64,000 nt of DNA from Pontibacter sp. FD36 (GTDB lineage: Bacteria; Bacteroidota; Bacteroidia; Cytophagales; Hymenobacteraceae). Both the position numbers and the translations under genes were made by a program. Under the pieces are notes generated by a model. It did no database searches. It was not told where the DNA came from and was given only the letters and a program-made list of their open reading frames with translations. Shown piece after piece: positions 27,208 through 35,445 of the stretch; the first letter of the stretch is position 1; every line of letters begins with the position of its first letter. The stretch lies in the NCBI RefSeq assembly GCF_015686655.1, contig NZ_JADPMP010000004.1:62001-126000 (forward strand), written 5' to 3'.

Positions 27208-27429
27208 TTAAAAGAGCCGCTTGAAGATCCAGAGCAGCAAAGAGAGTAGAATACTCACCAGGATCATACTGGTAATGGGCATGTAAAATTTGAAACTCTC
27301 CCGCTCCACCCGAATATCACCGGGCAGATTGCCAAACCAGCCCAGTTTGTCGCCGGCCAGCCAGACGATAAGTCCGATCACTACAATCACGACCCCGATA
27401 ATGATAATGTATTTCCCAATTGGCTGCAT
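27208..27429 (-). CDS. DUF2905 small membrane protein
   Basis: 73 residues from MQPIGKYIIIIGVV; the longer reading from 27522 is rejected because its extension crosses the topB promoter. Two helices flank a conserved loop GDKLGWFGNLPGDIRVERESFKFYMPI, the DUF2905 signature (LPGDI and the YxPI element). The function is unknown. It shares a divergent control region with topB and lies 66 bases upstream of the YdcF gene in the same direction. Confidence 0.92.
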   Translation of the reverse strand: MQPIGKYIIIIGVVIVVIGLIVWLAGDKLGWFGNLPGDIRVERESFKFYMPITSMILVSILLSLLLWIFKRLF

Positions 27430-27500
27430 TTTCTGACGCTTAATGGTATAATGCCTTAGTTTACGACAAAGCAAGTTTAGGGATTTAGAGCCTAAAAGCG

Positions 27501-27508
27501 TAAATTTG
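27501..27508 (+). promoter_or_regulatory. -7 box of topB
   Basis: TAAATTTG matches TAnnTTTG exactly, 33 bases before the TTG at 27542. A TTTA at 27476-27479 sits about 21 bases upstream, near the expected place for the -33 element. Confidence 0.55.
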
Positions 27509-27541
27509 AATGTTAGAGTCACCCTAAAATTACCCTATCCC

Positions 27542-30001
27542 TTGAAAGTTTGCATTGCTGAGAAACCGAGTGTTGCGCGTGAGATTGCCCAGGTAATTGG
27601 AGCCAAAACCCGTAAGGATGGCTATTACGAAGGCAACGGCTACCAGGTCACCTGGACGTTCGGCCACTTTTGCACGCTGCGCGAGCCCGACGACTACCGC
27701 CCCGAGTGGAAGCGCTGGAGTCTCTACGACCTGCCCATGCTACCCGAAAGGTATGGCATCAAGCTGATGCAGGATAAGGGCGTGGTACAGCAGTTCAACA
27801 TCATCAAAAAGCTGCTCGACAATGCCGAAGAGGTAATCAACTGCGGTGACGCCGGTCAAGAGGGAGAAGTTATACAGCGCTGGGTACTCACCGAAGCGAA
27901 CTACCGCAAGCCGTTCAAGCGCCTCTGGATCTCATCGCTTACCGAGGATGCCATCCGCCAGGGTTTCGCCCGACTGCGCGAAGGCTCTGAATTTGACTCG
28001 CTTTACCAGGCCGGCAAGAGCCGGGCCATCGGTGACTGGCTTCTGGGTCTGAATGCTACCCGACTCTTCACGCTCAAGTATGCGCAGGGTCGTCAGACGC
28101 TTTCTATCGGCCGGGTGCAGACCCCTACCCTGGCTATGATCGTGAATCGCCATCACGAGATCGCCAACTTTGTACCGCAGCCATTCTGGGAACTCAAGAC
28201 CGTATACCGCGACACCACTTTTTCGAGCACCAATGGCCGCTTTCATAAAGAGGAAGAAGGCCAGCAGATATTGGAAGCCATTCAAAAAGATGAGCTCACC
28301 ATCACGGATATCGAAACCAAGAAAGGTACCGAGAGTCCGCCCAAGTTGTTTGACCTGACCTCGCTGCAGATCGAGTGTAACAATAAACTGAGCTTGTCGG
28401 CCGACGAAACGCTCAAGACCATTCAGAGCCTCTATGAGAAAAAGGTAGTTTCTTACCCGCGTGTGGACACTGTGTTTCTTCCGGATGACATCTACCCGAA
28501 GATTCCAGGCATTCTACAGGGCCTGAGCGGCTACCAGCAGGAAGTGGCGCCGTTGCTGCAGAGCAAGATCCGGAAAAGCAAAAAAGTCTTCAACAACAAC
28601 AAAGTAACCGATCACCACGCCATTATACCGACCGGTGCACAAGCCAGTCTGTATGGTCGCGAGGCGGATGTATACGACATCATCACGCGGCGCTTTCTGG
28701 CAGCTTTTTACCCGGATTGTATCGTGAGCAACACGACGGTCATGGCAGAGTCGGCTGGATATACCTTCCGGGTGCGTGGCAAGCAGATCCTGGAGCCGGG
28801 CTGGCGTGTGCTATATGGTGCTGATGATGTAAAGTCGGATAGCAGCACGGGCAAGGATGGGAATAAAGAGGAAGAGGAAACAGCTGGTATCCTGCCCAAC
28901 TTCGAGAAAGGGGAGCACGGTCCGCATGCTCCGCTACTTGATAAAAAATGGACGAACCCGCCAAAGGAGTATACCGAAGCGACCCTGCTCCGTGCCATGG
29001 AAACAGCTGGTCGGCAGATAGACGATGAAGAACTGAAAGAGGCGCTGAAGGAAAACGGTATTGGGCGTCCTTCTACCCGGGCAGCTATCATCGAAACGCT
29101 GTTTAAACGCCAGTACATCCGCAAAGACAAAAAGAAGATTATACCTACCCAGATGGGCATCGACCTGATCGGAGTGATCCGCAACCAGACGCTGAAATCG
29201 GCTGAGATGACCGGGCAGTGGGAACGCAAGCTGCGTCAGATCGAAGGTGGTTCTTTTAAGGCCGAGGCTTTTCTGCAGGAGCTGCAGGACTTTGTGGTGA
29301 GTCTGGTACAGGAGGTAAAATACGACAAAGCCACTGTGACGATGGAGGCGCAGCCAGAGCCTGCCCCTGCTAAAGGAGGAACTGCCAAAACTGGCAAAGA
29401 AAAAGCCGCTGCAAAAAAAACGAAAGCCGCCACGGAGGCTATACCTGGCAAAGGCCTTGGCGCATGCCCGGCCTGCGGCGAAGGCCACATCCTGAAAGGC
29501 TCCAAGGCTTACGGCTGCATCCGTTTCAAGGAAGGCTGCCGCTTTTTGATCCCTATCGAACAACAGGGCAAAACCCTGACCGACAAACAGGTTACAGCCT
29601 TACTTAGCAAAGGCAAGACGCCAGTGATCAAAGGATTTAAAGACGAACAGGGGAACAGCTTTGATGCCACGCTCAAGTTGGATGGCAACAAGCAGGTAGT
29701 GTTGGAGAAAGCGGAGAAAACACCCGAGGTTGATCCCTTTGCGACATGCCCACGTTGCCAGCAGGGCAGCATGCTTAAAGGCAAGAGCGCTTACGGCTGC
29801 AGCCGTTTCCGGGAAGGCTGCCAGTTTGTGGTACCTTTCGAGATGGGTGGCAAGCAGCTTACTGATAAACAGATCGGCACCCTGCTTACCAAAGGCAAAA
29901 CCGGTAAGATCAAAGGCTTCACCTCTGCCAAGACCGGCAACAGCTTTGACGCTGCGCTTACCATCAACGACAACTGGCAGGTCGTATACCTGCTGAACTA
30001 A
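27542..30001 (+). CDS. topB: DNA topoisomerase III
   Basis: 819 residues from the TTG at 27542 (MKVCIAEKPSVAREIAQ, the usual family N-terminus). A TTG at 27506 lies inside the promoter and is rejected. Glu7 and the TOPRIM acidic motif are expected, but the latter reads DAGQEGE (Asp103 to Glu109) where the classic form is DADREGE. The active-site tyrosine is Tyr305 in SYPRVDTVFLP, where topoisomerase III commonly has PRTD. The C-terminus carries a duplicated zinc-ribbon/cap module (about 640-730 and 733-819), each CPxCxxGxxLKGxxAYGCxRFxEGCxF then LTDKQ and KGKT. It relaxes and decatenates DNA in the cytoplasm. Length and motifs indicate a functional housekeeping-like copy rather than a plasmid one. 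Confidence 0.92.
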   Translation: MKVCIAEKPSVAREIAQVIGAKTRKDGYYEGNGYQVTWTFGHFCTLREPDDYRPEWKRWSLYDLPMLPERYGIKLMQDKGVVQQFNIIKKLLDNAEEVINCGDAGQEGEVIQRWVLTEANYRKPFKRLWISSLTEDAIRQGFARLREGSEFDSLYQAGKSRAIGDWLLGLNATRLFTLKYAQGRQTLSIGRVQTPTLAMIVNRHHEIANFVPQPFWELKTVYRDTTFSSTNGRFHKEEEGQQILEAIQKDELTITDIETKKGTESPPKLFDLTSLQIECNNKLSLSADETLKTIQSLYEKKVVSYPRVDTVFLPDDIYPKIPGILQGLSGYQQEVAPLLQSKIRKSKKVFNNNKVTDHHAIIPTGAQASLYGREADVYDIITRRFLAAFYPDCIVSNTTVMAESAGYTFRVRGKQILEPGWRVLYGADDVKSDSSTGKDGNKEEEETAGILPNFEKGEHGPHAPLLDKKWTNPPKEYTEATLLRAMETAGRQIDDEELKEALKENGIGRPSTRAAIIETLFKRQYIRKDKKKIIPTQMGIDLIGVIRNQTLKSAEMTGQWERKLRQIEGGSFKAEAFLQELQDFVVSLVQEVKYDKATVTMEAQPEPAPAKGGTAKTGKEKAAAKKTKAATEAIPGKGLGACPACGEGHILKGSKAYGCIRFKEGCRFLIPIEQQGKTLTDKQVTALLSKGKTPVIKGFKDEQGNSFDATLKLDGNKQVVLEKAEKTPEVDPFATCPRCQQGSMLKGKSAYGCSRFREGCQFVVPFEMGGKQLTDKQIGTLLTKGKTGKIKGFTSAKTGNSFDAALTINDNWQVVYLLN

Positions 30002-30041
30002 CCAGCACAATGGCTATAGGTATAGTCAGCAGGCATACCAT

Positions 30042-30443
30042 TTACTTCACTGAAAACAGTACTTCGCCGGTAGAGACATTCGTCCGGAAGTCAGTGGCCT
30101 GAATCCATAGGGTATAGTCGCCCTGTGGCAGGTTGTTTGCGTTCAGCAGCGTATCGAATTCGAGTATCTTCTTATCTGGTAAGGTGGTAAAGTTGATGTG
30201 GTCTGCATCGCCACCAACTGCACGCACACGTACCTGCAACTCCTTCACTTTGTCTTTGTCAGAGGCTGTCAGCTTTACACGAAGTCCTGACGACTTTGAT
30301 AACTTTTGGTTATTGGTTGGATTTCGGATCGTTAGAGCAGGCTTTGAACCATCCGGCTGCAGGCTCCCATCCTCAAACACATCTTCACAGGCTGTCAAAG
30401 AGACAACCATCACCGCTGAAGCCAGCAATTTTGTAAACTTCAT
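30042..30443 (-). CDS. Small Ig-like lipoprotein
   Basis: 133 residues with lipobox SLTAC and an acidic start CEDVFEDGS. The rest is beta-rich: LTIRNPTNNQKLSKSSGLRVKLTASDKDKVKELQVRVRAV resembles an Ig/cadherin-like domain, and LPQGDYTLWIQATD is a typical strand pair. No enzyme motif is seen. Convergent with topB at a 40-base gap. Probably an envelope-facing binding or scaffold protein; no specific role can be assigned. Confidence 0.7.
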   Translation of the reverse strand: MKFTKLLASAVMVVSLTACEDVFEDGSLQPDGSKPALTIRNPTNNQKLSKSSGLRVKLTASDKDKVKELQVRVRAVGGDADHINFTTLPDKKILEFDTLLNANNLPQGDYTLWIQATDFRTNVSTGEVLFSVK

Positions 30444-30874
30444 AAGATAGTAAATAGAGAAAATAATCTAAAGGCCTGCAATTTACTAAATCAATATAAT
30501 TTACAAAAATCATAAAATAAAAAATATTCAATTCAACAACTTCCAGCTCAACCACCTACACCGCCCCAAACAAGGCCCAATAGGCTGATTTTAAAACCTC
30601 TAAATAAACTCTACTCATTCAATAAAAATTAAGTCACTTCCAATAATTCAATTCTACCTATATAAATAGCCTTTATTTATTAATAATTAAATACAATTTA
30701 TAATTCTACAAACATTACCCATATGCTATGTTATGCCCATGGCATTGGGGCGCACTCTTATCCGGCTTTTCCATCAATAACTTATGCGCACTATAGCCGT
30801 AAAAAATACCGGTATGCCTTTTTTGGCGTGCCTAAATATTGTTCTTTTTTCAAACCTAAAAATTAAGAAAAGCT
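30444..30874. other. 431-bp AT-rich intergenic region
   Basis: No coding potential is seen on either strand. The stretch is strongly A/T-rich, with many ATTAATTA-type runs, and presumably holds the promoters for the divergent lipoprotein and SYG-rich genes. I could not assign a clear TAnnTTTG box. A TAAATATTG near 30833, about 40 bases before the ATG, is the nearest candidate. Confidence 0.4.
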
Positions 30875-31867
30875 ATGAGAAGCTATGAAAATTTGGGTAG
30901 CAACCCATACAATGACAACTATAGGTCTGAGAGCAGAGGCTCAGGCAGAAATTATTATTCAGGAGATTATGATCCAACCAATCGCATAAGAGGCTCCTAT
31001 GGTAGCGAGTCATCAGGCAGAAGCAGCGATTCTTCCCGCATGGGTGGTTTCGGTAGCGGCCGCGACAGCTACTCCTCATCAGGATATGGCGGCACCTCAT
31101 CTTATGGCCGCTCCGCTGGTAGCTCCAACTACGGCTCAGGTTCTTCTAACTACGGTTCCGGCTCAAACCGCCGTTACGGCAGCAGCGACTGGGATTCTTC
31201 TAACCGCTCTGGCGACCGTGATACATGGGACCGCGGCAGCGACGAAGTAAGATCCTGGTTCGGCGATGATGATGCTGAGCGTAGAAGAAGAATGGATGAT
31301 ATGCGTGATCGTGGCAGCGATAGCTACCGTTCATCAAACCGCGGCTACAGTGGTTCCTCTAACTACGGTGGATCTAACTACGGCTCGGGTTCATCAAACT
31401 ATGGCTCTGGCTACAGCAGCGGCAACTACGGTTCCGGCTCATCTAACTATGGCTCAGGCTCGTCTAATTACGGCTCGGGCTCATCCAACTATGGTTCTGG
31501 CAACTATGGCTCTGGTTCTTCCAATTACGGTTCAGGCAATTATGGCTCATCGAGCTATGGTTCTGGCTATGGCAGCGGCAGCAGCTATGGCTCTTCAGGC
31601 TACAGCAGCAACCGCGGCTCCAGCGACTGGGATCGTGACAGAGACAGAGACCACGACAGAGGTTTCTTTGACCGCGCCGGTGACGAAGTAAAGTCATGGT
31701 TCGGTGACGAAGAAGCAGAGCGCAGAAGAAGAATGGATGAAATGCGTGACAGAGATCACGACAGCGACTACAACAGCCGCCAAAGAACACATACCAGCTA
31801 CGGTAACACCTACAGTGGACCTCCGTACTCTTATGGTTCATCCTCTCGCAGAGATTACGAATGGTAA
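30875..31867 (+). CDS. Ser/Tyr/Gly-rich repeat protein with two SWFGD modules
   Basis: 330 residues, no signal peptide, no membrane helix. Two copies of a charged module are seen at about 123-148 and 270-296: DEVRSWFGDDDAERRRRMDDMRDR and DEVKSWFGDEEAERRRRMDEMRDR-type sequence, each after an aspartate/arginine-rich DW(D) stretch. Between them, and before the first, lies low-complexity sequence made of SNYGSGS-like units, the most regular array being at about 165-235. The composition resembles tyrosine/serine/glycine-rich prion-like proteins that condense. The function is unknown; an intracellular condensate or stress role is only an inference. A strong terminator follows. Confidence 0.8.
   Translation: MRSYENLGSNPYNDNYRSESRGSGRNYYSGDYDPTNRIRGSYGSESSGRSSDSSRMGGFGSGRDSYSSSGYGGTSSYGRSAGSSNYGSGSSNYGSGSNRRYGSSDWDSSNRSGDRDTWDRGSDEVRSWFGDDDAERRRRMDDMRDRGSDSYRSSNRGYSGSSNYGGSNYGSGSSNYGSGYSSGNYGSGSSNYGSGSSNYGSGSSNYGSGNYGSGSSNYGSGNYGSSSYGSGYGSGSSYGSSGYSSNRGSSDWDRDRDRDHDRGFFDRAGDEVKSWFGDEEAERRRRMDEMRDRDHDSDYNSRQRTHTSYGNTYSGPPYSYGSSSRRDYEW
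31090..31620 (+). repeat. Degenerate SNYGSG codon repeats
   Basis: In-frame units encoding SNYGSG recur through this stretch, most regularly at about 31380-31560. Synonymous codons vary between copies, so it is protein-level repetition rather than a recent perfect DNA expansion. No spacer pattern fits a CRISPR. Confidence 0.8.
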
Positions 31868-31923
31868 TATGAAGGCATACGGCTTATTAGTCGATGACCT
31901 GATATAAACCATACCAAGTTTAG

Positions 31924-31953
31924 AAAAGCCCGGCCAATACTGGCCGGGCTTTT
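31924..31953 (+). terminator. Terminator of the SYG-rich gene
   Basis: A 13-bp perfect stem (AAAAGCCCGGCCA and complement), 4-base loop, followed by TTTTTG. Confidence 0.9.
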
Positions 31954-32059
31954 TGCATGAGAAAAATAGTACAATTTATATATATCCTCCATTGACCTGT
32001 TTTCCCCTTCTCAGTAATTTCACCCTGATTAAACCAACCCATTTAAACAGGTATTTCCT

Positions 32060-32683
32060 ATGAAAAGACTCTTACTGATTCTGTGCTGCTTTGCGCTTAT
32101 GTCAGGCACTGGCTTCGCCCAACAACTTGGCTTTAAAGGCGGTGCAACCTACACAACATTTACCGGCGCTGACACCGACAATTACAAGTACCGGGTTGGG
32201 TATACAGGTGGTATATTTCTGCAAAAGCACATCAACAACATGATGGGGCTGCAACTGGAGGCTCTTTATACCTCCAAGGGAGCCCGCCGCGAAATCTACT
32301 CAGGCAGCAATCTTCAGACAGCCGAGGTATTTAAGCTGAACTATATCGACATCCCTTTGCTCTTCCACGTATCAGCCAGTGGGGTGTTTTTTGATCTTGG
32401 TCCGCAGGTATCCTTTATCTACAATGCCAGTCATGTGCACGAAGCGCACTCCAGCAATGGCGATAAGATTGTCACCACCAAGCACAACATTTCAGACAAC
32501 CCTTACACCATCGACTTTGCTTATGTTGGTTCTGTGGGCTACCGTTCTACCAATGGCCTGGGCCTGGAAGTACGCTACACCGGCGGTTTGAAAAAGATAG
32601 ATGATGAAGGTGCCTTCGCAAATCGTGAGCGTCGCAATGCCGGCTTCAGCCTGATGCTAAGCTACCTGCTCGGCGGACGCTAA
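32060..32683 (+). CDS. Outer-membrane beta-barrel protein (PorT-like)
   Basis: 207 residues with signal peptide MKRLLLILCCFALMSGTGFAQ. The mature part QLGFKGGATYTTFTGAD...VGYTGGIFLQ alternates glycine-rich hairpins and aromatic strand ends, and ends LMLSYLLGG. It belongs to the same broad small-barrel family as the protein at 1332-1973, but is clearly divergent. No catalytic motif. Probably a structural outer-membrane protein. A terminator follows. Confidence 0.83.
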   Translation: MKRLLLILCCFALMSGTGFAQQLGFKGGATYTTFTGADTDNYKYRVGYTGGIFLQKHINNMMGLQLEALYTSKGARREIYSGSNLQTAEVFKLNYIDIPLLFHVSASGVFFDLGPQVSFIYNASHVHEAHSSNGDKIVTTKHNISDNPYTIDFAYVGSVGYRSTNGLGLEVRYTGGLKKIDDEGAFANRERRNAGFSLMLSYLLGGR

Positions 32684-32704
32684 ATTAACTATACCTCATT
32701 TGAG

Positions 32705-32732
32705 AAGCTCTCCTCATTGGAGGGCTTTTTTT
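32705..32732 (+). terminator. Terminator of the barrel gene
   Basis: Stem AAGCTCTCC/GGAGGGCTT (one G-T pair), 5-base loop, T-run. Confidence 0.8.
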
Positions 32733-32967
32733 GTTAAAGAGATGTGGGATCAGACCCTTTCCGCAACTAAGAAAATTCGTTAAAAAGAGCACTTCTAACT
32801 CTATCCATCATCCTTGGTGATTAAACTGATGCTACTGATAAAGGTATAGGGCACCCCTTACAAGCAGCCTTCCAGAAGGATAAAGTTGTAGAATGCAACA
32901 GCTCTGACCAGGTGATGATCAGTTGTAAAACTCCCTGGCTTGCTTTTCAGATCGCCTCAAAAAAAAA

Positions 32968-32995
32968 CAAAACCCTCGCAAATGCAAGGGTTTTG
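32968..32995 (-). terminator. Terminator of the carbonic anhydrase gene
   Basis: A 12-bp stem with one mismatch (CAAAACCCTCGC against GCAAGGGTTTTG); the A-run at 32959-32967 gives the U-tract on the minus strand. Confidence 0.8.
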
Positions 32996-33047
32996 TCCAA
33001 TGTAGTTAATAGAAAAAATCTAGGTAGTAGTGGTTTTTTTAATACGC

Positions 33048-33683
33048 TTAAGCATCTTGCTCCAGGCTGTAGATGTGCTCATAACGTTTCATGTAGTCGC
33101 TTTGCTCAAGCACGTTCAGGTCTCTCAGAAGTCCCTCGCTTAAATCGTATACCAGACCGTACAGTTTCGGAGGATTGTCAGACTGCATGGCATTCTGGAT
33201 GATAGACGTTTTGGACAGATTAAGCACCTGCTCAATAATGTTTAACTCCACCAGACGACGGTGCCGCTGTTCCTCATCCTTGATGCTCAGAAGCTCTGGC
33301 TCGTGCAGGCGTATCACATCCTTGATATTGCGCAGCCAGTTATCGATCAGTCCAAACTGTTTGTTGCTGGCCGCAGCCGCCACACCGCCACAACCGTAAT
33401 GGCCGCACACAATGATATCCTTTACTTTAAGCACCTCCACCGCATACTGTAGCACCGAGAGCAGGTTCATATCGGTATGTACCACCATGTTAGCGATGTT
33501 GCGGTGCACGAAAATCTCGCCCGGGCCTGTGCCGGTTACTTCATTTATAGGGATGCGGCTATCTGAACAGCCTATGTACAGGTAACGTGGGGTCTGACCC
33601 TTAGCCAATTTGTTAAAGTAATCCGGGTCTTCGTTGAGCTTAAGCTCCACCCACTTTTTATTATTCTCAAATATTTTTTCCAT
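33048..33683 (-). CDS. Beta-class carbonic anhydrase
   Basis: 211 residues, full length. Zinc ligands Cys39, His95 and Cys98, with the Asp41-Arg43 dyad in GCSDSRIP and HRNIAN downstream; all active-site residues are present. It interconverts carbon dioxide and bicarbonate in the cytoplasm. It is 14 bases downstream of a SulP transporter gene, a pairing that suggests bicarbonate uptake/assimilation with the transporter. Confidence 0.97.
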   Translation of the reverse strand: MEKIFENNKKWVELKLNEDPDYFNKLAKGQTPRYLYIGCSDSRIPINEVTGTGPGEIFVHRNIANMVVHTDMNLLSVLQYAVEVLKVKDIIVCGHYGCGGVAAAASNKQFGLIDNWLRNIKDVIRLHEPELLSIKDEEQRHRRLVELNIIEQVLNLSKTSIIQNAMQSDNPPKLYGLVYDLSEGLLRDLNVLEQSDYMKRYEHIYSLEQDA

Positions 33684-33697
33684 AGTTTTATTTATTC

Positions 33698-35269
33698 CTA
33701 GTGCATATCCAGCACCTGTACTTCTTCTACATTTAGCACTTCCACAAATATACCACGTTCGTGCGCTGTTTTCTTGAATTCGTGTATAGCCTCCAGCACA
33801 TCGTAGTCAATATACTCAGAATTCGCCCCATCGATGATCACATGGCTGTTATCCGGCAGCTTCTCCAGCGTCAGCACAATGCTTGCTTTGTTCAGGAACG
33901 ACACGTGCTCGCTCAGTTTGATGCGAATCGTTTCTTTATCGCGGTGCTCTTCTTTGTGGAAGAAGTAAGGCGACTTGTAATTGGCCTTCAGGATAAAGAA
34001 TACCCCCACAGCCAGACCGATCAGGATACCTACCAGCAGGTCAGTAAACAGGATGGCCACGATCGTTACTACAAACGGAATAAACTGTTCATGCCCTAAT
34101 TTAAGCTGCCCTTTGAACAGGGTTGGCTTCGTCAGCTTATAACCCACCATCAGAAGCACGGCGGCCAATGCTGAAAGCGGTACCTGGTTCAGGAAGCCAG
34201 CCAGGAACAGAACAGACAGCAACAGGAATATACCATGTATAAAGGCTGACATCTTGGTCTTGCCACCAGCGGCAACATTGGCAGAGCTCCGCACGATTAC
34301 GGCAGTCATTGGGATACCGCCCAGCATACCTGCTATGATATTACCGACACCCTGTGCCTTCAGTTCGCGGTTGTTTGGAGTGCGGCGCTTATGTGGGTCA
34401 AGCTTATCGACAGCTTCCACACTCAACAAGGTCTCCAGACTGGCAATGATGGCAATCGTAAACGCTACCACGTAGAGCGAGGGATTCGTAAACTGATCAA
34501 ATGCCGGCAAACGAAGCTCATTCTGCAGCGCTCCCATACTGGAAATATCAGGTAAATTAACTAAGTGGGTACCTGCTACAGCCAGCTCAGGGGAATAGTT
34601 GAGGAACAAATAGTTGATCCCGACAGAGCCAATCACCACGATCAGGGCACCCGGCACCAGCTTAAAGAGCTTGATGCGCTTCATAAATGGCTGCTCCCAT
34701 AAGATCAGGATTGCCAGCGAGATAATACCAATGATCAGCGCACCTAGCTGTATAGCAGTGAAGGCATGAATTATTTCAGAGAAAGTATTGCGTCCATCCG
34801 GCTGTAAGAAGTTCATTTCACCAAAGAAGTCATCATCGGCACCCATAAAATGCGGAATCTGCTTCAGAATAAGGATCAGACCAATAGCGGCCAGCATACC
34901 TTTGATGACAGAGGAGGGAAAATAAAGACCAATGACACCGGCTTTCAGGAAACCAAGCGCAACCTGCAATACACCAGCCAATACAACGGCCAGCAAAAAG
35001 GCTTCATACGACTGCAGGGTTTCGATACCGTTAAGCACGATTACTGTCAGACCAGCTGCCGGACCACTCACACTTAGGTGAGACCCACTAAGCCAGGATA
35101 CCACAAGACCACCTACTACGCCAGTAATAATACCAGCAACGAGTGGAGCCCCAGAGGCAAGTGATATACCTAAACAAAGTGGTAAGGCAACAAGGAAAAC
35201 GACGAGGCCAGCAGGAATGTCTTTACCCAGACTGGCAAAATAATCTGGTTTGGAAGAGATGTTTTTCAT
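33698..35269 (-). CDS. SulP family anion transporter, probably bicarbonate
   Basis: 523 residues with about eleven to twelve helices. The SulP core begins PAGLVVFLVALPLCLGISLASGAPLVAG, with VSGPAAGLTV and LGGIPMTAVIVRSSANVAAGG later. A C-terminal STAS-like domain (about 440-523) follows, with NSHVIIDGANSEYIDYDVLEAI. It is adjacent to a carbonic anhydrase gene in the same transcript, so bicarbonate is a likelier substrate than sulfate (inference from context). It is preceded by a perfect -7 box and four 11-bp repeats (35406-35445). Confidence 0.9.
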   Translation of the reverse strand: MKNISSKPDYFASLGKDIPAGLVVFLVALPLCLGISLASGAPLVAGIITGVVGGLVVSWLSGSHLSVSGPAAGLTVIVLNGIETLQSYEAFLLAVVLAGVLQVALGFLKAGVIGLYFPSSVIKGMLAAIGLILILKQIPHFMGADDDFFGEMNFLQPDGRNTFSEIIHAFTAIQLGALIIGIISLAILILWEQPFMKRIKLFKLVPGALIVVIGSVGINYLFLNYSPELAVAGTHLVNLPDISSMGALQNELRLPAFDQFTNPSLYVVAFTIAIIASLETLLSVEAVDKLDPHKRRTPNNRELKAQGVGNIIAGMLGGIPMTAVIVRSSANVAAGGKTKMSAFIHGIFLLLSVLFLAGFLNQVPLSALAAVLLMVGYKLTKPTLFKGQLKLGHEQFIPFVVTIVAILFTDLLVGILIGLAVGVFFILKANYKSPYFFHKEEHRDKETIRIKLSEHVSFLNKASIVLTLEKLPDNSHVIIDGANSEYIDYDVLEAIHEFKKTAHERGIFVEVLNVEEVQVLDMH

Positions 35270-35387
35270 AATAAGGTGGAGAGTAAATATTAGGCGAGCA
35301 TGTAAATTAAAAGTCCCAACTCACATCCCTGCGCTGACCAACAGGCCAGCTGCAGGAACATAAGTCAGAATACTCACCTTATGTCTA

Positions 35388-35445
35388 CAAAAGTACGGGG
35401 GAGGTATTAAGCCAGTATTAAAACGGCATTAAAATGAAATTAAAA
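35388..35445 (-). promoter_or_regulatory. sulP-carbonic anhydrase promoter with four 11-bp-spaced repeats
   Basis: On the minus strand three exact TTTTAAT heptamers and one GCTTAAT are spaced exactly 11 bases apart (plus-strand ATTAA cores at 35406, 35417, 35428, 35439). They run up to 10 bases before TACTTTTG (35388-35395), a perfect TAnnTTTG box. An 11-base period with 7-base half-sites is the usual layout for OmpR/PhoB-type regulators, and the adjacent response regulator is of that type. The outermost repeat overlaps the kinase stop codon. The leader would be about 110 bases long. Confidence 0.7.

Larger units (their letters stand above)
32684..33047. other. 364-bp spacer between convergent genes
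   Basis: Apart from the two terminators listed separately, no gene or known element is seen. A short ORF at 32912-33202 overlaps the carbonic anhydrase gene and the terminator, and shows no family features. Confidence 0.5.

Noticed and set aside
31090..31620. Possible CRISPR array
   Set aside because: The repeats are in-frame, short, variable and without spacers; they are protein-level repeats.
31266..31691. A 141-codon alternative-frame ORF in the SYG-rich gene
   Set aside because: Frame-shifted reading of the codon repeats; it gives a threonine/methionine/alanine-rich product without domains.
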